Below, in pieces: positions 16,589 through 23,881 of a stretch of 64,000 nt of DNA. Both the position numbers and the translations under genes were made by a program. A model generated the notes under the pieces. It had not been told where the DNA came from, searched no databases, and was given only the letters and a program-made list of their open reading frames with translations. This DNA comes from Planctomycetota bacterium (GTDB taxonomy: Bacteria; Planctomycetota; Phycisphaerae; Phycisphaerales; SM1A02): positions 124,001 through 188,000 of the forward strand of contig JAAERN010000009.1 of NCBI GenBank assembly GCA_024230295.1, given 5' to 3'. Each line of letters opens with the position of its first letter. Position 1 is the first letter of the stretch.

Positions 16589-17755
16589 ATGACCAGATTG
16601 TCCGCTGCCATACTTATTGGCTTTCTTTCGGTACCGGCCTTCGGTGCTCCGTCCGCTTCACCAGAGGATTTTCATCTCGCAGGCATCGAGCCTGTCGTGA
16701 GACCCGTGCAGTTTCGGGCACTTCTTCATGATCTTGAGATGGGTCCCAGCGAGATGGAAGCAGGCGAGATGCTGCTGCGAGATTACGGCGACGGGATGCA
16801 AACCGTGCTGGAGAACCTCAGGTCGAAGCAGGCCAATGATCGAGCACGCCTCGATGCTGCTCTTCGGGGTGAGATTCGGATCAGTGCCGATGAACTCCGA
16901 ACGCTGCGAATTGCACTCCGGACGGCGGCGCGATCTGCATGCGAAACGGCCGACGACCATGTTGGGCGCATGGTGGAATGGTCTACTCTCCTTTCGTCGG
17001 CCGAGCCTACGGTTCAGAAAGAAGCGATCGGGCGGTTCCACCGAAGCGTGTACCTGACGGGCAAGGGTCGCAATGCACTTGTCGACATCGCTGCGATCGC
17101 AGCCGACTCGGACGCCGCAGCTCCGATCAGCGACGAGAAAATTGCAAAGGCGCTTGCCGAATACACATCGAGTCTCGCCCAGCGGGCACGTGACGATGCT
17201 GTTTTCAACAGATCCCACCAATTTGACGACGGAATCGCCGCGATTACGAAGGACTCCGACAAGCGGCGTGATTTGCAATTTGCGAGCAGCACTCGATGGC
17301 GGGATCGTATCGCGATGCACGATCAGGCCGTAGAGGTGATCGCAACCGTACTTGGTGCGTCTGCGGCCCCCGCATGGCGGGCAGTGGCTTCCGCTGCATT
17401 GTTTCCATCGATCTATCGCCGCCCGGAGGCTTATCGGGCCGCCGAATGGGTGCAGTCCAACGTGAGCGAGTCTGCAGCTGTGCATGTCGCCAGTTGCATC
17501 GAGTCGTCTCGGCAGAAGCTCAATAAACTTCGTGAGGAAGCCGTGTCGTTGCTTCGGGAGGGGCGAGAAGCAGGCGCCGACCTTGAGCACGATGCTTCGT
17601 CATTGGTCGAGTCGGCCACGGCGGCGCGGATGAAGTTTCTTCGCAACAGTGGCGAGCGTTCGGTGATTGAGCAGGAGATGCTCGACTGCGTCATGCGCCC
17701 CTTGACCGACGGCCAGCGAGCTGCCGTCCGCCGCGTGCTGCGAACAACCTCCTGA
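16589..17755 (+). CDS. Secreted helical protein of unknown function
   Basis: 388 residues from ATG 16589; a GTG at 16568 is possible. The start has a clear signal peptide (MTRLSAAILIGFLSVPAFG, cleavage after AFG). The mature part is mostly charged helices, for example ENLRSKQANDRARLDAAL and SSRQKLNKLREEAVSLL, with an end LTDGQRAAVRRVL that resembles the LTxxQ motif of Spy/CpxP-like periplasmic proteins. I do not recognise the family. A larger exported protein of similar composition is at 23882-26350. The gene ends 7 bases before the convergent dus gene. Confidence 0.7.
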   Translation: MTRLSAAILIGFLSVPAFGAPSASPEDFHLAGIEPVVRPVQFRALLHDLEMGPSEMEAGEMLLRDYGDGMQTVLENLRSKQANDRARLDAALRGEIRISADELRTLRIALRTAARSACETADDHVGRMVEWSTLLSSAEPTVQKEAIGRFHRSVYLTGKGRNALVDIAAIAADSDAAAPISDEKIAKALAEYTSSLAQRARDDAVFNRSHQFDDGIAAITKDSDKRRDLQFASSTRWRDRIAMHDQAVEVIATVLGASAAPAWRAVASAALFPSIYRRPEAYRAAEWVQSNVSESAAVHVASCIESSRQKLNKLREEAVSLLREGREAGADLEHDASSLVESATAARMKFLRNSGERSVIEQEMLDCVMRPLTDGQRAAVRRVLRTTS

Positions 17756-17762
17756 CGGCGAT

Positions 17763-18884
17763 TCACTGGGATTGGTACCAGCGATCCATTACTTTTTGCC
17801 AGTCACCCTTCGACTTCACTGCGATGAAGTCCTTTCGCACAGCGTCAGCCTGATCGTGATGCACCGAGAATCTGATTCCAAACTTCCGCATCATGCGAGA
17901 CGCGCCACCCTCCCCGTGCAGTGCCATGCACAGTCGAAAGTGATCGAGCAGGGCAGATCGCTGTTCATCGAGTGATGGTGCTTGGGGCGGTGATCCGCTC
18001 ATGATCTGCCGGGCTTGCCGGAAGATCCACGGATTGCCGATGCACCCACGCGCAACGCTGACGGCATGCACGCCTGTTTCCTGAAGCATTCGGAAGATAT
18101 CAGCGACCGCAAAGATGTCACCACTCCCGAAAACGATCCGATCATCAAACCGCTTTGTGAGATCTGCAAGAAACGGCCAATGAGATGGGCCGACATACTT
18201 CTGTCGCACCGTCCGGCAATGCACTGTGGCCCACGCATACCCAAGTTCATAGGCGCCATCGAAAATGCAATCGAAGTTCCGGGCCATCTCTGCGGAATCA
18301 TCCCATGCTCGGCGAAGCTTCAATGTGCAGGGGACGTGCGATGGAACAGACTTCCGCACAGCCCGCAAAACATCCAAAGCCTCGCTCGGCGCTGTAAGAA
18401 AATGACCCCCTCGTTTCTTTCGGGCAATCTTCTTGACCGGGCACGCCAGATTGACGTCCACGACATCGTGTCCAAGCTCGACCAAAATCTCTGCAGCGCG
18501 CCCCATCTCGTCGGGGTCCGTGCCCATGACCTGGCCTGCAACCGGATGATCCTCAAGGCCGGCAAGTCGATTCTCTGACGGGTCGCCCAAACCACATTCT
18601 TCTCGGAGAATGTTCGGATCCTCGCGTGTTCGCCCCTTGCCACCACTGATCAGTGTTCGATCAAGCAGTGCCTCGGTGACTGCGTAAGGGCAACCATGCC
18701 TTCTCGCCACAAGCCGCATGGCGGCGTCGGAGTATCCCGCCAATCCTGCTTGAAAGAAGGGCGCGTCGAAGCCTGGCACCGTTGCCGGGATGCGTGCATC
18801 CACCTGTATGTGCGCAGCCCAATTTGCGAGATTTGGAGGGCAAGTCGCCGAGGGGCGGTCGGCTGAAGGTGTGTGGGTGGACAT
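17763..18884 (-). CDS. dus: tRNA-dihydrouridine synthase family protein
   Basis: 373 residues, FMN-dependent TIM barrel that reduces uridines in tRNA. Features are FFQAGLAGYSDAAMR at the first strand, MGTDPDEMGRAA, the catalytic-cysteine motif VDVNLACPVKK, TLKLRRAWD, and the phosphate-binding FGSGDIFAV and VSVARGCIGNPWIF. The second signature reads HCRTVRQKY where most members have HGRT, a substitution worth noting. About 40 N-terminal residues precede the barrel. ATG 18884 is used. The gene is divergent from the lipoprotein gene at 18962. Confidence 0.88.
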   Translation of the reverse strand: MSTHTPSADRPSATCPPNLANWAAHIQVDARIPATVPGFDAPFFQAGLAGYSDAAMRLVARRHGCPYAVTEALLDRTLISGGKGRTREDPNILREECGLGDPSENRLAGLEDHPVAGQVMGTDPDEMGRAAEILVELGHDVVDVNLACPVKKIARKKRGGHFLTAPSEALDVLRAVRKSVPSHVPCTLKLRRAWDDSAEMARNFDCIFDGAYELGYAWATVHCRTVRQKYVGPSHWPFLADLTKRFDDRIVFGSGDIFAVADIFRMLQETGVHAVSVARGCIGNPWIFRQARQIMSGSPPQAPSLDEQRSALLDHFRLCMALHGEGGASRMMRKFGIRFSVHHDQADAVRKDFIAVKSKGDWQKVMDRWYQSQ

Positions 18885-18961
18885 TGAACCATCATTGTCG
18901 CTTCCAGATGGATTTGGGGCAACGCTGCGATGTTTGGGGTCTCGCGATACGATGCTGGGCG

Positions 18962-19393
18962 ATGCAACGCCCCATACTCATCCTGACGACTCTACTCCTC
19001 GCCAGTGGCCTGATTCAGGGATGCCATCACACCGACTTCGATCCCTCACTCGCCAACGCTGCATATCCGATCGAACTCCATACCACCGACACGATTCCAG
19101 TTGAAGTCTTCCGAGACGGCACGGCTATTTCGATCGTGAATGCCACCGCCTATGGCTGGGAGAATCCAACCATCTGGATCAACCAACGATTCAGCACGAC
19201 CGTGCCGCGGCTCCTCGCAGGCCAGACTCTGTCGATCGATCTCTCGGTATTTCGGGACAACATTGGGGAGTCCTTCCCCGCAGGTGGCTTCCTGGCGACT
19301 CGTCGACCCATGCCAGTCACCCTTGTCGAAGTGCAACCGGCGGCCGATGAGCCACTCGTGGGCTTTGTCGCTGTTCGGCGTGAGACCGACTGA
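18962..19393 (+). CDS. Putative small lipoprotein
   Basis: 143 residues. The start MQRPILILTTLLLASGLIQGC has a charged n-region, hydrophobic core and a lipobox ending in LIQGC, so the product is probably a diacylglycerol-modified lipoprotein. The mature part is beta-rich (IPVEVFRDGTAISIVNATAY, TLSIDLSVFRDN) and may form a small Ig-like or beta-sandwich domain. I do not recognise the family. ATG 18962 is chosen because the longer frame to 18782 lies antisense to the dus gene. It converges on folA with only 3 bases between stops. Confidence 0.7.
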   Translation: MQRPILILTTLLLASGLIQGCHHTDFDPSLANAAYPIELHTTDTIPVEVFRDGTAISIVNATAYGWENPTIWINQRFSTTVPRLLAGQTLSIDLSVFRDNIGESFPAGGFLATRRPMPVTLVEVQPAADEPLVGFVAVRRETD

Positions 19394-19396
19394 CGT

Positions 19397-19891
19397 TTAC
19401 GAGCGGATCCACGTCTCGAAAGTCATGGCGTATGCATGACGTTCATCGACTGCATGCCTTGATGATTCTTGAAGCACCCATCCATCGTCAAGCGATGGAA
19501 ACGTCGTGTCGCCGTCGATTTCGGCGTGGACGCGAGTGATGCGAATTTCATCTGCGACTGGCAGAAGCATTCGATAGATCTCGCCTCCACCAATCACCAT
19601 GATTGTGTCAGCACCGTTTGCATGATGGAGGATCGACGTCATATCGGTTGCCATGCACGCGCCATCGGCTGTGTAGTCACGATTGCGCGTCAGGACGATA
19701 TTGGTGCGACCAGGGAGCGGCTTTCCTATCGATTCCCATGTTCGACGGCCCATCACGATTGGGTGACCCATCGTGACATCCTTGAATCTCTTGAGATCAT
19801 CCGGGAGATGCCAGGGCATGTCTCCGTCCGAACCGATGACCCCGTTCTCGGCGGCGGCAACAAGCATCACGATGCGGTGGCGTTCCAGCAC
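19397..19891 (-). CDS. folA: Dihydrofolate reductase
   Basis: 164 residues from GTG 19891, matching the usual ~160. Reduces dihydrofolate with NADPH, regenerating the cofactor used up by ThyA. Segments seen: AENGVIGSDGDMPWHLPDDL (Asp in the active site, Trp of the Met20-like loop), MGRRTWESIGKPLPGR and VIGGGEIYRM. The longer frame to 19984 lies inside thyA. GTG 19891 is separated from the thyA TGA by one base, so folA is almost certainly coupled to thyA; ATG 19867 is a less likely alternative because it would shorten the first strand. Confidence 0.93.
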   Translation of the reverse strand: MLERHRIVMLVAAAENGVIGSDGDMPWHLPDDLKRFKDVTMGHPIVMGRRTWESIGKPLPGRTNIVLTRNRDYTADGACMATDMTSILHHANGADTIMVIGGGEIYRMLLPVADEIRITRVHAEIDGDTTFPSLDDGWVLQESSRHAVDERHAYAMTFETWIRS

Positions 19892-19892
19892 G

Positions 19893-20687
19893 TCAGACTG
19901 CAACGGGAGCCGAAATGCGAGGAAGGGGGTCGTAGTCCACGACTTCGATGTCGTCCATAGTGAACGCGAAGAGATCCTGGACATCTGGATTGAGTTTCAG
20001 ACTCGGCAGGGGGCGGGGCGACCGCGACAGTTGTTCGTCCACCTGTTCGAGATGATTGCTGTAAATATGGGCGTCCCCGAAGGTGTGCACAAAATCACCC
20101 GGTTGCAGGCCGGTGACCTGGGCGATCATGTGGGTAAGTAGAGCATATGAGGCGATGTTGAAGGGGACACCCAGAAAGAGGTCGGCGCTGCGCTGATAGA
20201 GCTGGCAAGAGAGCTTTCCATCCGCGACATGAAACTGAAAGAGTGCGTGGCAGGGCGCGAGCGCCATATGTTCGATCTCACCGACGTTCCATGCCGAAAC
20301 GATCAAGCGTCGGCTGAATGGATCTTCTTGAATGCCCTTGAGCACACCGCCGATCTGATCGTGCGTGTGGCCATCGGCGCCTTGCCAAGATCGCCACTGC
20401 GCGCCGTAGACGGGCCCGAGATCGCCCTGCTGGTCGGCCCACTCATCCCAGATGCTGACCCGGTGTTCGTGGAGCCAAGCAACATTGGTGTCACCTCGGA
20501 GGAACCACAGAAGTTCCGCGACGATTGATCGAATGTGGACCTTCTTCGTAGTGACGAGTGGAAATCCAGTCGCCAGATTGAATCGAAGCTGCCGCCCGAA
20601 GACTCCAAGCGTGCCAGTTCCGGTTCGGTCGGCGCGCTCACAGCCATTTGTTCGGACGTCTCGGAGCAGGTCGAGGTACTGCTGCAT
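19893..20687 (-). CDS. thyA: Thymidylate synthase
   Basis: 264 residues, exactly the length of the Escherichia coli enzyme. Converts dUMP to dTMP with methylenetetrahydrofolate. The catalytic Cys146 is in [14 protein letters not shown], the phosphate-binding arginines in [10 protein letters not shown] and [16 protein letters not shown], and C-terminal [11 protein letters not shown] is intact. It forms an operon with folA immediately downstream, so the cell uses the classical ThyA route rather than relying on ThyX alone. Confidence 0.97.
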   Translation of the reverse strand: MQQYLDLLRDVRTNGCERADRTGTGTLGVFGRQLRFNLATGFPLVTTKKVHIRSIVAELLWFLRGDTNVAWLHEHRVSIWDEWADQQGDLGPVYGAQWRSWQGADGHTHDQIGGVLKGIQEDPFSRRLIVSAWNVGEIEHMALAPCHALFQFHVADGKLSCQLYQRSADLFLGVPFNIASYALLTHMIAQVTGLQPGDFVHTFGDAHIYSNHLEQVDEQLSRSPRPLPSLKLNPDVQDLFAFTMDDIEVVDYDPLPRISAPVAV

Positions 20688-20780
20688 CGGTGGTGCAGTT
20701 TAGCAGGCTGCTCAGAAACCTCGACGGGCTGATAGGGCGAAAGATCGCTCGGCACTGGCTGCTCCGGAGACCCCCAAGGT

Positions 20781-21545
20781 TCACCCCGCTGCGGCGACCA
20801 GTTCTCGCGTCACGGAGTGTGCCGGGGCATCGAGCACGGCGTCGGTGTCTCCAGACTCGACAATTTTGCCACCGTCCATGACTGCGATGCGATTGCAGAG
20901 GTAGCGGGCAACGGCCAGATCGTGCGTGATAAAGAGCATCGCCAGCCCGTGTTCGTCCCGGAGGCGATTGAGAAGGTTGAGAATCTTGGCTTGAATGGAA
21001 ACGTCCAGCGAGGATGTGGGCTCATCGCAGACCAGCAGGCTGGGGCGGCAGGCGAGGGCTCGCGCGATACAGATCCGTTGGCGTTGGCCCCCCGAGAACT
21101 GGTGTGGCCAGCGGTCGGCTGCATCGGGCGTGAGCCCAACAGTCTCCGTGAGTTCCCGAACGCGGTCATCGACCTCACGATCCGAGAGATGTTCGTGAAC
21201 ACGGATGGGTTCGGCAATGAGTTCGCCCACTCGCATTCTGCCGTTCAAGGCTCCAGCAGGGTCCTGGAACACCATCTGCATGTGCCGCCTGAACTTTCGA
21301 AGTGCCTGACCTCGAAGAGTCGCCAGATCGATTCCGTTGACCTTCACGACTCCGCTGGTCGGTAGGACCAGCCGGAGCGCCGCTCGGGCGAACGTCGTTT
21401 TGCCGCATCCGGAACTTCCGACAAGCCCAACGGCTTCTCCTGGCGCAACGTGCAATGTGATGCCGTGCAGGATCCGCCGCCGCCGGCCAGAGCGGGCCTC
21501 GGCGAGATCCACGACGAGGTCCTGAATATCAAGTGCTGAGGTCAC
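20781..21545 (-). CDS. ABC transporter ATP-binding protein, oligopeptide/nickel (DppF/OppF) type
   Basis: 254 residues. Walker A is GSSGCGKTT, the Q-loop lies in MVFQDPAGALNGRM, the signature is FSGGQRQRICIARAL, Walker B is LLVCDEPTSSLD and the H-loop is FITHDLAVA. The combination resembles the DppF/OppF subfamily. The usual C-terminal oligopeptide-binding extension is short, and there is no permease or binding protein beside it, so it is an orphan ATPase. ATG 21545 overlaps the stop of the HtrA-like gene (ATGA), placing it third in an operon with panB and that protease. Confidence 0.88.
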   Translation of the reverse strand: MTSALDIQDLVVDLAEARSGRRRRILHGITLHVAPGEAVGLVGSSGCGKTTFARAALRLVLPTSGVVKVNGIDLATLRGQALRKFRRHMQMVFQDPAGALNGRMRVGELIAEPIRVHEHLSDREVDDRVRELTETVGLTPDAADRWPHQFSGGQRQRICIARALACRPSLLVCDEPTSSLDVSIQAKILNLLNRLRDEHGLAMLFITHDLAVARYLCNRIAVMDGGKIVESGDTDAVLDAPAHSVTRELVAAAG

Positions 21546-22972
21546 CGTGTTCGTTGCCCGAGGCGGACACCAATTGATTGATGCGAGCCGGATGCCCCGT
21601 CCTTGCCTGATCGCCAGATTTCCAGATCAACATCAGAGTTTGGACTCAATGCTGAAATCGTAGAGTGCAATTGGTCCACCGAGTTGATGTCTTGCCCAGC
21701 AATGGACAGAATGACATCGCCCTGAAGGAGTCCAGCGGAGTGAGCCGCCGTGCCGGGTACGACCGAATCAATGACGACTCCTTGCGTGGGTCCGCCCATG
21801 GATGAGAGCAGCCGATGAAGCGGCTCCCGCATGGACAGCGTTTCTGGCGTAGGCATTCCCGCTGCCGCCGCGACGAGTCGCTCTACTGGGGCGTCAGGAT
21901 CACCATTAAAGATATGTGAGGTCTGCAGCGTCGTCTCTCCGCCACCGGCGAGAAAGCGCCGCAGGCGTTTCTCTGTGACGGTCTCTCCGTTATCGATGGT
22001 CCACACGATGTCCCCCGGGATACATCCCGCTGCCCGCAGTGGTGATTTTTCCTCCAACTCGGCGAGTAGTACGCCCTCCCGCATCGCGTGCCGGCCGAGG
22101 AATCTGGCGATGGGTGTACTTCGGTCGAGGGCGACGACGCCGAGAAAACCTCGTACCACGATCCCATCCTCGATCAGTTGCGGAACAATCGTCTCGATCA
22201 TGCCCAGCGGCACGGCTAGCGCCACTCCAGTAAACCGATCATCAACGCGCCTACTGCCAGCATCAGCGGCAATGGCTGTGCTCATTCCGATGACATGACC
22301 GAGGTGATTCGTCACTGGGCCGCCACTACTTCCCGGATTGATCGGCGCGTCGATCTGAATGAAGTTGCCGTATCCAAGTCCACCGGTACTTCTTCCGAGC
22401 CCCGAGACGACTCCACAGGTGACTGAGAATCTAAAATCGAGCGGAGACCCGAAGGCAAACACCATGTCTCCCTGGCTCGTGGCGTCTGGATCGCTTCGTG
22501 TAGCCGCAATCGTTCGATCTGGAGAGATCTTGAGTACGGCGATGTCGGTCATTTGATCGCCCGCGAGTAGGTGTGCGCGGCGGACTGTCCCATCATGGAG
22601 ATGCACATCAATATCGTTGAGCCCCCGCACGACATGCCAAGCGGTTACGACATGGCCGTCGTCATCCCACGCCCACCCGCTCCCGGTCGTATGAGAGAGA
22701 CCGTGGTGTCCCTGCTGCTTGCCGTCAATGTGCACGACCGAGGGCTGGACAAAGGTGGCAATGTCCCGTTGGGCCCGGCTCAGGCTGGCGAGTATGGCAG
22801 CATCGCCGTTCGGCGACTGCAGTCGCAGGCCGGCTTCGTGGACTCGCGACTGCGTGTGCTGAAAGTCAATCTCGCGCTGGCCCCACCTGACGACGACCAC
22901 TACGACCACAGCGCTGACCAACAGCAGGAGGGTCGGCAGAAACGTGCGAACAGGGCGGTGATGCTGAGTCAC
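21542..22972 (-). CDS. HtrA/Deg-like serine protease with PDZ domains
   Basis: 476 residues. A single N-terminal membrane anchor (FLPTLLLLVSAVVVVVVV) is followed by a trypsin-fold domain with the full triad: His113 (TAWHVVRG), Asp143 (DIAVLKI) and Ser216 (NPGSSGGPV). Two PDZ-like regions follow, around residues 270-340 and 390-460 (GLLQGDVILSIAGQDINS). It is a periplasmic-facing quality-control or regulatory protease. The end overlaps the ABC gene by 4 bases and the start overlaps panB by 4 bases, an unusual partner set whose logic is unclear. Confidence 0.88.
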   Translation of the reverse strand: MTQHHRPVRTFLPTLLLLVSAVVVVVVVRWGQREIDFQHTQSRVHEAGLRLQSPNGDAAILASLSRAQRDIATFVQPSVVHIDGKQQGHHGLSHTTGSGWAWDDDGHVVTAWHVVRGLNDIDVHLHDGTVRRAHLLAGDQMTDIAVLKISPDRTIAATRSDPDATSQGDMVFAFGSPLDFRFSVTCGVVSGLGRSTGGLGYGNFIQIDAPINPGSSGGPVTNHLGHVIGMSTAIAADAGSRRVDDRFTGVALAVPLGMIETIVPQLIEDGIVVRGFLGVVALDRSTPIARFLGRHAMREGVLLAELEEKSPLRAAGCIPGDIVWTIDNGETVTEKRLRRFLAGGGETTLQTSHIFNGDPDAPVERLVAAAAGMPTPETLSMREPLHRLLSSMGGPTQGVVIDSVVPGTAAHSAGLLQGDVILSIAGQDINSVDQLHSTISALSPNSDVDLEIWRSGKDGASGSHQSIGVRLGQRTR

Positions 22973-23802
22973 GACGTCGTGGCCGGCCCGTCAATCATCG
23001 TGTAGGGGTGCTTGCCAAGGTTGCCGCTGGCGACCTTGGACTTCCACTCGGTGGCTGCGGCATGCACTTCCGCAGCAAGATCGGTAACGGGCTTGGCGAA
23101 GGCGGGCTGCCAGTCGGTGAGTCCGAAGATGTCCTGCGTGACGACGATCTGGCCGTGGCACGCGGGACCCGCACCGCATCCGATGACGGGCACGCTGGTG
23201 CGTTCCACGATCTGCTGGGCGACTTCGGCGGGCGTTGCTTCGATTAGCAACATACAAGCGCCCGCGTCTTCGAGTCGGACTGCGTCTTCCACGACGCGGG
23301 CCGCTTCGGCGACGGTTCGTCCCGCAGCCCGGTAGCCCCCGTCGTGTTTGGCTCGCTGGGGTCGAGAGCCAACATGTGCGCAGACGGGAATGCCAGCGCG
23401 GTTCATCTGAGATACCAGACCGGTGAACGTACCGTCCACTTCGACCTTGACGGCATCGGCGGTGCCGTCGGTAAGAAATCGTCCGGCATTGCGAACACCC
23501 TCAGCCTCATCGGCTTGATAGGACATAAAGGGCATGTCGCCCATGACAAAGGTGTTCGGGGCGCCTCGTTTGACTGCTGCGGTCAGCGTGATCATAAAAT
23601 CAAGCGGCGCGTGAATCGTGCCGGGCAGGCCAAGCACCATCTCAGCGGCGGTGTCACCAACGAGAAGTAATGGAATGCCCGCTCGCTCCAGATGACGCGC
23701 CGTTGTGGCGTCGTATGCGGTTAGACATGCGAACCGCTCGCCCTCTGCAGTCATCCGCTGCAGCGTGCGAAGCGTGACGGGTTTCGGATCTTGGTTGGCC
23801 AT
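22969..23802 (-). CDS. panB: 3-methyl-2-oxobutanoate hydroxymethyltransferase
   Basis: 277 residues. Transfers a hydroxymethyl group to 2-oxoisovalerate to make ketopantoate, the first step of pantothenate and CoA synthesis. Motifs include LTAYDATTARHLERAG, LLVGDTAAEMVLG, MGDMPFMSY, VKVEVDG, HVGSRPQRA and VIGCGAGPACHGQ. The reaction uses the valine-derived 2-oxoacid that the BCKDH locus also uses. First gene of the panB / HtrA-like / ABC operon, with ATGA overlaps throughout. Confidence 0.95.
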   Translation of the reverse strand: MANQDPKPVTLRTLQRMTAEGERFACLTAYDATTARHLERAGIPLLLVGDTAAEMVLGLPGTIHAPLDFMITLTAAVKRGAPNTFVMGDMPFMSYQADEAEGVRNAGRFLTDGTADAVKVEVDGTFTGLVSQMNRAGIPVCAHVGSRPQRAKHDGGYRAAGRTVAEAARVVEDAVRLEDAGACMLLIEATPAEVAQQIVERTSVPVIGCGAGPACHGQIVVTQDIFGLTDWQPAFAKPVTDLAAEVHAAATEWKSKVASGNLGKHPYTMIDGPATTS

Positions 23803-23881
23803 CGGGAGAGTATCGCTTGCAATCAGGTATGGTTCAAGCGTGGCCTTTGGGGGCCATGCGAGGCTTGAGTGTCAGGGTGAG

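Noticed and set aside
16658-17590. 310-residue minus-strand frame over the secreted helical protein
   Set aside because: Antisense shadow, no signal peptide and no domain; the plus strand has a clear signal peptide.
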